A stretch of 64,000 nt of DNA from CAVSMC01 sp963798655 (GTDB taxonomy: Bacteria; Pseudomonadota; Gammaproteobacteria; Burkholderiales; Casimicrobiaceae), in the NCBI GenBank assembly GCA_963798655.1, contig CAWCUH010000001.1, forward strand, positions 310,001-374,000. Direction: 5' to 3'. The notes under the pieces are model-generated. The model saw only the letters and a program-made list of their open reading frames with translations, was not told where the DNA came from and did not search any database. Shown here piece by piece: positions 15,552 through 23,731 of the stretch. Position 1 is the first letter of the stretch; each line of letters starts with the position of its first letter. A program made the translations under genes and the position numbers.

Positions 15552-16746
15552 TTGCAGAGCAACGCCACCTCGCTGCGCCGCGATGCGCGCGTCATCGGTC
15601 TCGTCGGCGCGGCGCACGGCCTGTCGCACTTCCTCCAGCTCGCCCTGCCGCCGCTGTTTCCGCTGCTGCGCGTCGAGTTCGACACGTCGTGGACGCTGCT
15701 CGGCATGCTCGCCGGGACGTTCTACGCGGCGAGCGGCGTCACCCAATTCGGCGCCGGCTTTGTCGTCGACCGCATCGGCGCGCGGCCGGTGCTGCTGTCG
15801 GGCATGGCGCTGCTCGTCGGCGGCACGCTCGTCGCTTCGCTCGCGGCGGGATTGTACTGGCTGTTCCCGATCGTCGCGCTGATGGGCATCGGCAACGGCG
15901 TGTTCCATCCGGCGGACTTCGCGATCCTCAACTCGAACGTCGGCGAGCGGCGGCTCGGTCATGCGTATTCGACGCACGGCATCGGCGGCAATCTCGGCTA
16001 CGCCGCGGCGCCGGTCGTGAGCTTCGGGCTCGCGTCGGTGCTCGGATGGCGCGAAGCGCTCGTGATCATGGGCATCGCCGGGCTCGTGACGCTGGGCGTG
16101 CTGTTCACCCAGCGTCGAATATCTGGGGTCGCACACGACGACTTCCAAGCACACGCTGCGCGGCAGCGTCGGGCTCTTCGTGCAGGTGCCGATCCTCATG
16201 TGCTTCGCCTACTTCATCGTGCAGACGATGGCAGGCAACGGCATCCAGACGTTTGCCGCGAGCGCGCTGAACGCAGGCTTCTCCGTGCCGCTCGCGCTCG
16301 CGAACGGCGCCGTCACCGCGTACCTGCTCGGCAGCGTCGCCGGAATCCTCGCCGGCGGCTTCATCGCCGGGCGCACCGACCGGCACGATCGCGTCGCGGC
16401 GAGCGGACTTCTCGTCGGCGCCGCGCTGATCGCGCTCGTAGCCGCCGGCGTGGCGCCGGCGCTGCTGCTCCCGTTGTTCGTCGCGATGGGCTTCGCCGTC
16501 GGCTCCACCGGACCGTCGCGCGACCTGATCGTGAGGAGCGCGACGCCGAAAGGCGCGTCCGGACGCATTTACGGATTCGTCTACTCGGGGCTCGACATCG
16601 GCGCGACGCTCGGCCCGATCTGGTTCGGGCTGATGCTCGACCACGCGATGGCGCGCGGCGTGTTCGTCGCCGTCGCGGTGTTGTTCGTCGTCGCGATCGG
16701 CACGGTGATCCAGGTGAAACGCGCGATCGTCGCGCACACCGCCTGA
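15552..16746 (+). pseudogene. MFS transporter gene with an apparent frameshift
   Basis: The first part (about TTG 15552 to 16110) encodes GLVGAAHGLSHFLQLALPPLFPLLRVEFDTSWTLLGMLAG and further helices. Similarity then continues one frame over from about 16110, as GSVGLFVQVPILMCFAYFIVQTMAGNGIQ, to the stop at 16746. Together they make a roughly 400-residue, 12-helix MFS permease of the FSR-like type. The join lies between LGVLFTQ (ending 16112) and LRGSVGLFVQ (about 16157) and needs a shift from codon position 0 to +1. It may be a real mutation or a single-base sequence error. The start TTG is tentative; msrB is divergent. Confidence 0.75.
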
Positions 16747-16759
16747 CGAAGGAACGCGA

Positions 16760-17539
16760 ATGGATCTCGGCATCGCCGGACGCCGCGCGCTGGTCTGCGC
16801 GGCGAGCAAAGGCCTCGGCCGCGGCTGCGCGCAGGCGCTCGCGACCGAAGGCTGCGACGTGACCATCGTCGCTCGCACCGAGGACGTGCTGCGCATCGCG
16901 GCCGACGAGATCGGCCGGCAGGCGGGCAGGGCGGTGCGCTACGTCGCCGCCGACATCACGACGGCGCGGGGTCGCGCCGCGGCACTCGCGGCGGCCGGCG
17001 ATGTCGACATCCTCGTCACCAACGCCGGCGGCCCGCCGCCCGGCGACTTCCGCGACTGGGACCGCGACACGTGGATCGCCGCGCTCGACGCCAACATGCT
17101 GACGCCGATCGAGCTGATCAAGTCGACGATCGACGGCATGATCGCCCGCACCTTCGGGCGCATCGTCAACATCACGTCGTGGTCGGTGAAGGCGCCCATC
17201 GAGGCGCTCGGGCTGTCGAACGGCGCGCGCAGCGGCTTGACCGGATTCGTCGCCGGCGTCGCGCGCCAGGTCGCTCGGTACAACGTGACGATCAACAATT
17301 TGCTGCCGGGCCCGTTCGACACCGATCGGCTGCGCGGCAACATCGTCGCGCTCGCGGGCAAGTCGGGCGTGTCGTTCGAGCAGGCGTACGCCACGCGGCG
17401 CGACACGAATCCGGCGCGCCGTTTCGGCAACATCGACGAGTTCGGCGCGCTGTGCGCGTTCGTCTGCAGCGCGCAGGCGAGCTACATCGTCGGCCAGAAC
17501 ATCCTGATCGACGGCGGGGCATACCCGGGAACGCTATGA
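16760..17539 (+). CDS. Atypical short-chain dehydrogenase/reductase (SDR)
   Basis: The 259-residue Rossmann-fold protein has the cofactor motif CAASKGLGRG near residue 13 (TGxxxGxG-like), D-rich ADIT, and NAGGP. The region that normally carries the catalytic Ser-Tyr-Lys reads ITSWSVKAPIEALGLSNGARSGLTGF: the serine is there, but the expected YxxxK is replaced by SNGAR. The C-terminal IVGQNILIDGGAYPG is typical of FabG-like SDRs. It may therefore use a different chemistry or only bind a nucleotide. The stop overlaps the start of the following GST-like gene (ATGA), indicating translational coupling. Confidence 0.88.
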   Translation: MDLGIAGRRALVCAASKGLGRGCAQALATEGCDVTIVARTEDVLRIAADEIGRQAGRAVRYVAADITTARGRAAALAAAGDVDILVTNAGGPPPGDFRDWDRDTWIAALDANMLTPIELIKSTIDGMIARTFGRIVNITSWSVKAPIEALGLSNGARSGLTGFVAGVARQVARYNVTINNLLPGPFDTDRLRGNIVALAGKSGVSFEQAYATRRDTNPARRFGNIDEFGALCAFVCSAQASYIVGQNILIDGGAYPGTL

Positions 17540-18231
17540 TCGACCTCTACTACTGGACGACGCCGAACGGCCACAAGATCACGATCTTCCTGGAGGAGAC
17601 CGGGCTTCCCCATCGGCTGAAGCCGGTCAACATATCGAAGGGCGAGCAGTTCCATCCGGATTTCCTCGCGATCTCGCCGAACAACCGCATCCCGGCGATC
17701 GTCGATCACGAGCCGCCCGACGGCGGCGAGCCGCTCGCGGTGTTCGAGTCCGGCGCGATCCTGATGTATCTCGGGGGCAAGACGGGCCGGTTCCTTCCAA
17801 ACGACTTTCGCATCCGCTGCGAGTGCGTGCAGTGGCTGTTCTGGCAAATGGGCAACCTCGGCCCGATGGCCGGCCAGAACCATCACTTCGGCCTGTACGC
17901 GCTGGAGAAGATTCCGTACGCCATCGAGCGCTACGTGAAGGAGACGAGCCGGCTGTACCGCGTGCTCGATAAGCGGCTGAAGGACCGCGACTTCATCTGC
18001 GGCGACTACACGATCGCCGACATCGCGTGCTATCCGTGGATACGCCCCGAGCGCCAGCAGCAGGACATGGCGCACTTTCCGCATCTCGAGCGCTGGCGGC
18101 AGGCGATCGCCGCGAGGCCCGCGGTGCAGCGAGCGTATGCGACGGCGAAGACGATCAACGCGCAGCCCGCGGTGACCGACGAGCAATCGCGCAAGGTCCT
18201 TTTCGGCCAGGACCACACGACCGTGAAATAG
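17536..18231 (+). CDS. Glutathione S-transferase family protein (YghU/YfcG-like)
   Basis: The 231-residue protein has an N-terminal thioredoxin-like domain (MIDLYYWTTPNGHKITIFLEETGLPHRLKPVNISKGEQFHPDFLAISPNNRIPAIVDH, with the ES-containing FESGAILMYLG). An all-alpha domain follows with the GST_C pattern CGDYTIADIACYPWIRP. The TPNGHK and PNNRIPAIVD motifs place it with nu-class/YghU-type disulfide reductases. Its ATG overlaps the SDR stop. The last codons and the TAG stop (18229-18231) merge into a family-A repeat. Confidence 0.92.
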   Translation: MIDLYYWTTPNGHKITIFLEETGLPHRLKPVNISKGEQFHPDFLAISPNNRIPAIVDHEPPDGGEPLAVFESGAILMYLGGKTGRFLPNDFRIRCECVQWLFWQMGNLGPMAGQNHHFGLYALEKIPYAIERYVKETSRLYRVLDKRLKDRDFICGDYTIADIACYPWIRPERQQQDMAHFPHLERWRQAIAARPAVQRAYATAKTINAQPAVTDEQSRKVLFGQDHTTVK

Positions 18232-18286
18232 GGGACAGACCACGTTTTCGAATGCACCAGCCCGAAAACGTGGTCTGTCCCCTATT
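18227..18286. repeat. Family-A REP-like palindromic element, copy 2 (single hairpin)
   Basis: AATAGGGGACAGACCACGTTTTCG and CGAAAACGTGGTCTGTCCCCTATT form a perfect 24-bp inverted repeat around 12 bases. It lies between two convergent genes, provides the TAG of the GST gene, and ends 2 bp from the kinase stop. It may act as a bidirectional terminator. Confidence 0.9.
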
Positions 18287-18287
18287 G

Positions 18288-19208
18288 TTACTTCTGCATC
18301 AGCGCACGCACATCGTCCGGGCGCGGCAGCGGCGCGACCGCGCCGAAGCCGGTCGTCGCGAGCGCAGCAGCGGCGTTCGCATAGCGCGCGGCATCGACGA
18401 GTGAATCGCCCGCGACGAGTCGCGCGAGCGCCGACCCGCAGAAGCAATCGCCGGCGCCGGTCGCATCGACGGCCTTCACCTTGAATCCGGCGATCCGCTG
18501 CCGCGTCGCGCCGTCGCTGACGATGACGCCCTCGGGGCCGAGCTTCAAGAACACGTTCTTCGCGCCGAGTCGATGCGCCCAGTCGACGAGCGCATCGGCA
18601 TCGTCGAGACCGGCGAGCGTTCGTGCGTCCTCGATGCTCGGGAAGAAATAATCCGACATGGCAGCGGCCGCGGCGATCAGCGGCCGTGCGCGAGAGAGCG
18701 GCCACAGCTTCAACCGGAGGTTCGAATCGAACGACACCTTCGCGCCGGCTTCGCGCGCCGTCTCGAACGCCGCGATGACGGCGTCGCAGGCGGATGCCGA
18801 AATCGCCATGCTGATGCCCGATGCGTGCACGTAGCGCGCGCCGCGCAGCAGATCGACGGGCAGGTCCTCGGGCCGCATGCGGCTCGCGGCCGAGCCCGCG
18901 CGCAGATAGCTGAACACATGCCCGTGCGGGCCGTGGGTGACGAAGTAGATCCCCGTGTGCACTTCACCGTCGATCGCCACGCTGCCCGCGTCGACGCCCT
19001 CGGCGTTCCACAGGTCGACGAACATGCGCCCGAACGCGTCGTCGCCGACGCGCGTGAAGTAGGCGGCGGCCGCGCCCTGGCGCGCGGCGGCGATGATCAT
19101 GTTGGAAGAATCGCCGCCGAAGCCCTGCAGGTACTGCGGCTCGCCGGCGGTCGTCTGGTTGAACTCGATCAGCGGCTCGCCGATCGAGACGATGTCGGTT
19201 CGGCTCAT
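18288..19208 (-). CDS. PfkB-family sugar kinase, 2-keto-3-deoxygluconate kinase-like
   Basis: The 306-residue kinase opens MSRTDIVSIGEPLIEFNQTTAGEPQYLQGFGGDSSNMIIAAARQGA, the KdgK-type N-terminus with the GGDSSN substrate loop. It has the second PfkB signature DATGAGDCFCGSALARLVAG, with the catalytic Asp in GAGD. KDG kinases make 2-keto-3-deoxy-6-phosphogluconate from hexuronate or aldonate breakdown products. It is the last gene of the TRAP operon with an RraA-like enzyme, 10 bp after it, which supports sugar-acid catabolism. Substrate specificity is inferred. Confidence 0.85.
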   Translation of the reverse strand: MSRTDIVSIGEPLIEFNQTTAGEPQYLQGFGGDSSNMIIAAARQGAAAAYFTRVGDDAFGRMFVDLWNAEGVDAGSVAIDGEVHTGIYFVTHGPHGHVFSYLRAGSAASRMRPEDLPVDLLRGARYVHASGISMAISASACDAVIAAFETAREAGAKVSFDSNLRLKLWPLSRARPLIAAAAAMSDYFFPSIEDARTLAGLDDADALVDWAHRLGAKNVFLKLGPEGVIVSDGATRQRIAGFKVKAVDATGAGDCFCGSALARLVAGDSLVDAARYANAAAALATTGFGAVAPLPRPDDVRALMQK

Positions 19209-19218
19209 CGGCTCTCCG

Positions 19219-19869
19219 TCAGATGCGCCCGTACTTCGCGAGCCCTTCCTTCAGCGACTTCGCCTCGACGATCAGCCGCGCCTGCTTCAATTCGCGCTGG
19301 TCGATGTCGCGCGCCATCGCGAGCACTTCCTCGGCGCGTGCGCGCGGCACGACGACGACACCGTCGACGTCGCCGACGATGATGTCGCCCGGCATCACTT
19401 CGACACCGCCGCAGACGACCGCGACGTTCGCCGCGAGCGTCTTGTAGCGGCCGAGCGTCGTCCCCGGGCACACCGAGCGCGAGATCACCGGGAAATCGTA
19501 ATCGCGGCGAATTTCCGGAATGTCGCGAACGCCGGCGTCGAGGACGGCGCCGGCGAGCCCGCGCGCGAACGAGCCCGCGGTCATGATGCCGCCCCAGATC
19601 GCGACGTTCGGATCACCCTGGATCGCGATCACCATCACGCTGCCCGCCGCGGCGGAGTCGATCAGCTCGAGCGCGTGCTGCGGCGGAACGAACTCGCTCG
19701 TCGGTCCCTCGAGCACCGTGACCGCCGGACCGACGATGCGCTTGTCGTTGATCCGCGGCCGCATCTCGTGATCCATGAACCCGCGCTTGCCGCATATCTT
19801 GTCGACCGAATCGGCCACCGACGCGGTGGCGACCGCCGTGAATCCCTGCACCAGCTGCTCCAGCGTCAT
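19219..19869 (-). CDS. RraA-like protein / HMG-CHA aldolase-oxaloacetate decarboxylase family
   Basis: The 216-residue protein has the RraA/MenG-fold signatures IVGPAVTVLEGPTSEFVPPQHALELIDSAAAGSVMVIAIQGDPNVAIWGGIMTAGSFARGLAGAVLDAGVRD and GDIIVGDVDGVVVVPRARAEEVL. The G-x(20)-R-D arrangement (LAGAVLDAGVRD) is the metal/pyruvate-binding motif of class II aldolases in this family. In a catabolic TRAP operon, an aldolase or decarboxylase role is more likely than RNase E inhibition. The start at 19869 gives the normal family length. Confidence 0.85.
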   Translation of the reverse strand: MTLEQLVQGFTAVATASVADSVDKICGKRGFMDHEMRPRINDKRIVGPAVTVLEGPTSEFVPPQHALELIDSAAAGSVMVIAIQGDPNVAIWGGIMTAGSFARGLAGAVLDAGVRDIPEIRRDYDFPVISRSVCPGTTLGRYKTLAANVAVVCGGVEVMPGDIIVGDVDGVVVVPRARAEEVLAMARDIDQRELKQARLIVEAKSLKEGLAKYGRI

Positions 19870-19919
19870 GCTTCGCTCCGCTTTCGATGTCCGATTCGAT
19901 TCCGCCGCGCCGATTCGCG

Positions 19920-20936
19920 TCACGCGTTGCGCGTCTTCGCGATCGCGGCGAACAGCCTGTCGCTCCAGTCCTTGCCGATCTCCTTGTCGACGTAGTCGCG
20001 CACCGGCTTCTGCGACATCTGCCGGAACGGCTCGACCTGCGCGCTCGTGAGCGGCAGCACCTCCATGCCGAGCTTGGTCAGGATCTCCTTCGCGCCGACG
20101 TCCTGGTCGCGCGTCATCTTGCGATGTATGCCCTTCGCGATGTCGATGCCCTGCGCGACGACCTTCTGCTGGTCGGCGGCGAGGCTCTTGTAGAACGCGT
20201 CGTTCATCATGTACGCGTGCACGCTCCACACGTGGCCGTCGAGCGTGATGTACTTCTGGTACTGATAGAGGCTCGCGGCGAGGATGTTGGTGACGCCGTT
20301 CTCCTGCCCGTCGACGACCTTGCCCTGCAGCGCGGTCGGCAGCTCCGCCCACGGAATGGCCGACGGCGATGCGCCGAGCGATTCGACGAGCATCTTGTAG
20401 ACCGGGCTCGGCTGGATGCGGATCTTCATCCCCTTCATGTCGGCCGGGCTCCTGATCGGGCGCAGGCTGTTCGTGAAATGGCGCACGCCGTTGTCGGCGA
20501 ATGCGAACAGCCGGATGCCGGTCTTCTTCAGCATGTTGTCGGCGTACTCGCGCCCGAACTCGCTGTCGTAGACACGCCACGCGTGCTCGTGGTTGTCGTA
20601 CAGATACGGGATGCCGAGCAGTCCGATCTCCTTCCATACGGTCGCAATCGCGCCGTCGTGCGCGACGGCGAGCTCCAGCGTGCCGAGCTTCAGGCCTTCC
20701 ATCGTCGCCGAGTCGTTGCCGAACTGACCGGCGGGGAAGATCTCGACGCCGACCTTGCCGCCGGTGTTCTTCTCGACGTATTCCTTGAACGCGAGCGCCG
20801 CGGCGTGCTTCGGCTGGTCGGCCTTCGCCGGCTGGAAGTGCGCGTACTTGATGACCTTGGCCTGCTGGGCGCGCACCATCGGCGCCGCAACGAGCGTCGA
20901 CGCGGCGACCATCTTCACGAAATCCCTGCGCAACAT
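19920..20936 (-). CDS. dctP: TRAP transporter substrate-binding protein (DctP), Tat-type signal
   Basis: The 338-residue receptor begins MLRRDFVKMVAASTLVAAPMVRAQ; RRDFVK fits a twin-arginine export motif, unlike the Sec signal of the receptor at 4197-5189. The mature part has IKYAHFQPAKADQPKHAAALAFKEYVEKNTGGKVGVEIFPAGQFGNDSATMEGLKLGTLELAVA and the ligand-arginine region DMKGMKIRIQPSPVYKMLVESLGASP, typical of DctP receptors. AGGAGG lies upstream of the ATG. It is in an operon with the DctM and DctQ genes upstream and the RraA-like and kinase genes downstream, so sugar-acid uptake is the likely role. Confidence 0.94.
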   Translation of the reverse strand: MLRRDFVKMVAASTLVAAPMVRAQQAKVIKYAHFQPAKADQPKHAAALAFKEYVEKNTGGKVGVEIFPAGQFGNDSATMEGLKLGTLELAVAHDGAIATVWKEIGLLGIPYLYDNHEHAWRVYDSEFGREYADNMLKKTGIRLFAFADNGVRHFTNSLRPIRSPADMKGMKIRIQPSPVYKMLVESLGASPSAIPWAELPTALQGKVVDGQENGVTNILAASLYQYQKYITLDGHVWSVHAYMMNDAFYKSLAADQQKVVAQGIDIAKGIHRKMTRDQDVGAKEILTKLGMEVLPLTSAQVEPFRQMSQKPVRDYVDKEIGKDWSDRLFAAIAKTRNA

Positions 20937-20956
20937 GGTAAGTCCTCCTGACGAGA

Positions 20957-22246
20957 TCAACGGGTGTAACCAAACCAGCCCGGCAACGTGACTGAAATCG
21001 CCGGGAACAGGATCACGAGCGCGAGCACGACGAGCTCGGCGAACACGAGCGGCAGGATCGCGCGCGAGATCGCCTCGAACTTGAGCCGGCTCACCGACGT
21101 CATGATGAACAATACGCCTCCCACGGGCGGCGTAATGAGGCCGATCGTGAGATTCAGCACGACCGTTATCGCGAAATAGAGCGGGTCGATGCCGAACTGG
21201 TCGGTGAGCGGCGCGAGCACCGGTACGAGGATGATCACCGCCGGCAGCGTATCGATGAAAAAGCCGCAGATCAGCACGAACACCGCGACGATCGCCATGA
21301 TGGCGAGCGGATTGGTCGTCATGTGACCGATCGCGCCGGCGATGTCCTGCGGCAGCCGCAGGATCGTGAGAATCCACGCGAACAGCGACGCCATCGCCAC
21401 GATCAGCAGCGCCGCAGATGTCACGAGCGAGCTCTGCAGGAACACCTTCGCGATGAGCTTCGCGCTGAGCTTGCGCGTGACGAAGAGGCCGACGCACAGC
21501 GCGTAGACGACGGCGACCGCCGCCGACTCGGTGGCCGTGAAGACACCCGACAGAATGCCGCCGATGATGATGACGGGCATCAGCAGCGCCGGCACGGCCT
21601 TCCAGAAGCTGCGCAGACGCTCGCTCCAGCGCACCTTCTGCTGCGCGATCCGGTATCCGCGTCGAATCGAGATCACGTGATTGGCGACCGCGAGCGCGAC
21701 ACCGAGCAGGATGCCCGGCACGACGCCGGCGAGGAACAGGCCGGCGACGGTCACGCGGCTGTCGGTGATCGCGTAGATCACCATGATGATCGACGGCGGG
21801 ACGATCGGGCCGATCGTGGCCGTGGCGGCGGAAAGCGCGGCCGCGTAATGACGCTCGTAGCCGGCGCGCCACATCATCCGCATCAGGATCGCGCCGGGGC
21901 CGGCGGCGTCCGCGAGCGCCGAGCCGCTGATGCCGGCGAAGATCATGTTGGTCAGCACGTTCACGTGCCCGAGCCCGCCGCGAATGTGTCCGACGAGGTT
22001 GTTGGTGAAGCGCAGGATCGAGCTCGTGATCGCACTTGCGGACATCAGATCGGCGGCGACGATGAAGAACGGCACCGCCATCAGCGGAAACGAATTGATG
22101 CCGTTGAAGAAGCGCTGCGGAACCGAGAGCAGCGACAGCTTGCCTTCAACGGTCAGCGCCATCAGCCCGGCGCCGCCCATGACGATCGAGATCGGGACGC
22201 CGATCGCCATGCCGACGACGAAGACGACAAGCAGCGTCGCGCCCAT
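20957..22246 (-). CDS. dctM: TRAP transporter large permease (DctM)
   Basis: The 429-residue permease starts MGATLLVVFVVGMAIGVPISIVMG and shows about 12 helices. DctM hallmarks include GFFIDTLPAVIILVPVLAPLTDQFGIDP, NLTIGLITPPVGGVLFIMTSVSRL and a GISGSALADAAGPGAILMRMMW segment. The ATG at 22246 is preferred; an in-frame TTG at 22270 would add eight residues encoded inside a dispersed repeat. The receptor gene follows 20 bp downstream. Confidence 0.94.
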   Translation of the reverse strand: MGATLLVVFVVGMAIGVPISIVMGGAGLMALTVEGKLSLLSVPQRFFNGINSFPLMAVPFFIVAADLMSASAITSSILRFTNNLVGHIRGGLGHVNVLTNMIFAGISGSALADAAGPGAILMRMMWRAGYERHYAAALSAATATIGPIVPPSIIMVIYAITDSRVTVAGLFLAGVVPGILLGVALAVANHVISIRRGYRIAQQKVRWSERLRSFWKAVPALLMPVIIIGGILSGVFTATESAAVAVVYALCVGLFVTRKLSAKLIAKVFLQSSLVTSAALLIVAMASLFAWILTILRLPQDIAGAIGHMTTNPLAIMAIVAVFVLICGFFIDTLPAVIILVPVLAPLTDQFGIDPLYFAITVVLNLTIGLITPPVGGVLFIMTSVSRLKFEAISRAILPLVFAELVVLALVILFPAISVTLPGWFGYTR

Positions 22247-22260
22247 GTCAGTCGCGCCGG

Positions 22261-22320
22261 GCCTCCCCAAGCGACTGACCCGCTCCCTCGGGGGGAGGCG
22301 AGCGAAGCGAGCTGGGGGGT
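22261..22320. repeat. Palindromic repeat between dctQ and dctM
   Basis: GCCTCCCC (22261-22268) and GGGGAGGC (22292-22299) bracket a nested CTCCC/GGGAG hairpin, followed by GCGAGCGAAGCGAGC, which is itself a small palindrome. It resembles low-level dispersed intergenic repeats of Betaproteobacteria. No second copy was found in this window. Confidence 0.5.
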
Positions 22321-22329
22321 CGTTTCATC

Positions 22330-22938
22330 CTAGATGCCGTCGAGCGGCACGTCGGTTTCGAGGCTCTCGGCGGCGACGAAGCGCTTGGCGACGAAGTCGC
22401 GGAACATCAGCACGAAGTGCGCGCCGAAGAGCAGCGCGCCGACCGGCACGGCGAGATACGGAATCGCAAGAGGGATCGTCATCACCGGCGTCTCCTGCTC
22501 GCGCGCGAACCACGCGAAGCGCAAGCCGAGCACGGTCAGCACGACGAGAAACGCGACGACGAGCACTCCGACGACGATGCGCGTGATCCGTGCGGCGCGC
22601 TCGGGCATCACGTCCTGAAGCATCTCGACGGCGACGTGACGGCCTTCGCGCATCGCGAGGCCGGCGCCGAGGAAGGCGATCCACACCATCAGATATTGCG
22701 AGAGCTCCTCGGCCCAGACGATGGAAAAGTTGAGGACGTAACGGCAGACGACGTTGGTGAATACCAGCGCGATCATCGCAGCCATCATCGCGACGATCAG
22801 CGCCTGGTTCGCGCGTATGAAGATGGCCGCGGAACGTCCGCTCGGGCGGTTGCCCGCGGGCGCGCTCGCTGCCGGGCCGCTCTGCGGCCATCGCAGTGTC
22901 TCCTCCCGCCGACCGCGCAACGCAACAGCGCACGGCAT
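22330..22938 (-). CDS. dctQ: TRAP transporter small permease (DctQ)
   Basis: The frame encodes up to 202 residues with four helices and the DctQ pattern NVVCRYVLNFSIVWAEELSQYLMVWIAFLGAGLAMREGRHVAVEMLQDVMP. The first 35-40 residues are not conserved-looking and the true start may be internal. ATG at 22938 is the first in-frame choice, and the better ribosome site (GGAG near 22905) precedes a CTG in this frame. It is first in the sugar-acid TRAP operon, divergent from the GntR regulator gene. Confidence 0.87.
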   Translation of the reverse strand: MPCAVALRGRREETLRWPQSGPAASAPAGNRPSGRSAAIFIRANQALIVAMMAAMIALVFTNVVCRYVLNFSIVWAEELSQYLMVWIAFLGAGLAMREGRHVAVEMLQDVMPERAARITRIVVGVLVVAFLVVLTVLGLRFAWFAREQETPVMTIPLAIPYLAVPVGALLFGAHFVLMFRDFVAKRFVAAESLETDVPLDGI

Positions 22939-22946
22939 GGCCGGCC

Positions 22947-22969
22947 TAAGATATCAGATGTAAGATATC
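22947..22969. promoter_or_regulatory. Candidate operator for the divergent FCD-GntR regulator
   Basis: TAAGATATC occurs twice as a direct repeat (22947-22955 and 22961-22969), and the same bases contain an inverted pair ATATC-N8-GATAT. The AT-rich dyad lies alone in the 59-bp gap between the dctQ and GntR starts, where a local regulator would control both. Confidence 0.5.
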
Positions 22970-22997
22970 GCCACAAGCGCACTGGGCAAAGGAAACG

Positions 22998-23687
22998 ATG
23001 GTGCTCGATTCGAAGCTCGACCGGCCGAAGCTCCTCACCGAGCTCGCGGCCGAGCACATCCGGGAGGCGATCGTCGACGCGCGGTTCTCGTTCGGCGAGC
23101 AGATCTCGGAATCGGCGCTCGCAGCGCGGCTCGGCATCAGCAAGACGCCGGTGCGCGAGGCGCTGCTGCGGCTGAAGCTCGACGGCCTCGTCGACATCCA
23201 TCCGCAGCGTGGCACGTTCGTCTTCCGCTTGAGCGACGGGGACGTCGTCGCGATCTGCCGCTTTCGCGAGATCGTCGAGGCGGCGGCGCTTGCCGAAGCG
23301 ATGACGCATGATGCCGCGACGCTGGTGCGTCGCCTGGAGGACAACATGGCCGCGATGACGCGCGCGCAACGCGGGGGCAAGCCGCGCGAGCTGCCGCGCC
23401 TCGACGCCGAGTTCCACGGCGCGATCCTCGAGCTCTGTGGCAACGCGTACCTGCGCGGCGCGTACGGGCTGATCGAGCACAAGATCCAGGCGCTGCGCTG
23501 GCGGCTGCCCTCGGACAACGAGCAGATCACGCACTGTCAGCACAATCACTCGGTGATCGTCGGCCAGATCCGCCAGGGCAACATCGGCAAGGCGCAGACG
23601 ACGCTCAAGCGGCACATCCGCGACACGCTCGACGCGTATCTGCAAGCGAGCCGCTCTCGCGGCGAGGGTCAGAGTGCTGTTCGCTAA
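22998..23687 (+). CDS. GntR-family regulator, FCD (FadR) subfamily
   Basis: The 229-residue protein has an N-terminal winged helix (LTELAAEHIREAIVDARFSFGEQISESALAARLGISKTPVREALLRLKLDGLVDIHPQRGTFVF). A C-terminal all-helical FCD ligand domain follows, with DAEFHGAILELCGN and the metal-type histidines HNHSVIVGQIRQG and LKRHI. It probably represses the divergent TRAP/RraA/kinase operon until a sugar-acid ligand binds. The last eight residues (GEGQSAVR) and the stop are encoded by a family-B palindromic repeat. Confidence 0.92.
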   Translation: MVLDSKLDRPKLLTELAAEHIREAIVDARFSFGEQISESALAARLGISKTPVREALLRLKLDGLVDIHPQRGTFVFRLSDGDVVAICRFREIVEAAALAEAMTHDAATLVRRLEDNMAAMTRAQRGGKPRELPRLDAEFHGAILELCGNAYLRGAYGLIEHKIQALRWRLPSDNEQITHCQHNHSVIVGQIRQGNIGKAQTTLKRHIRDTLDAYLQASRSRGEGQSAVR

Positions 23688-23731
23688 AGAACCGCACTCT
23701 GACCCTCGCCTCAGGCACTCTGACCCTCGCC
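23662..23731. repeat. Family-B REP-like palindromic element, copy 1
   Basis: GCGAGGGTCAGAGTGC (23662-23677) faces GCACTCTGACCCTCGC, which occurs twice, the second at 23715-23730. The element lies between convergent genes and encodes the C-terminal residues and stops of both: GEGQSAVR for the GntR protein and GEGQSA for TtcA. Confidence 0.9.

Noticed and set aside
18716..18735. GGTTCGAATCG string resembling a tRNA T-loop
   Set aside because: It lies inside the conserved PfkB kinase coding sequence and no acceptor, D or anticodon arm can be drawn around it.
19219..19869. RraA-like gene as a regulator of RNase E
   Set aside because: It sits in a catabolic TRAP operon and has the metal-binding motif of the aldolase/decarboxylase members, so the regulatory role is less likely.
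22247..22270. TTG start eight codons upstream for the second dctM gene
   Set aside because: The added residues are encoded by a dispersed repeat and the ATG at 22246 matches the usual DctM N-terminus.
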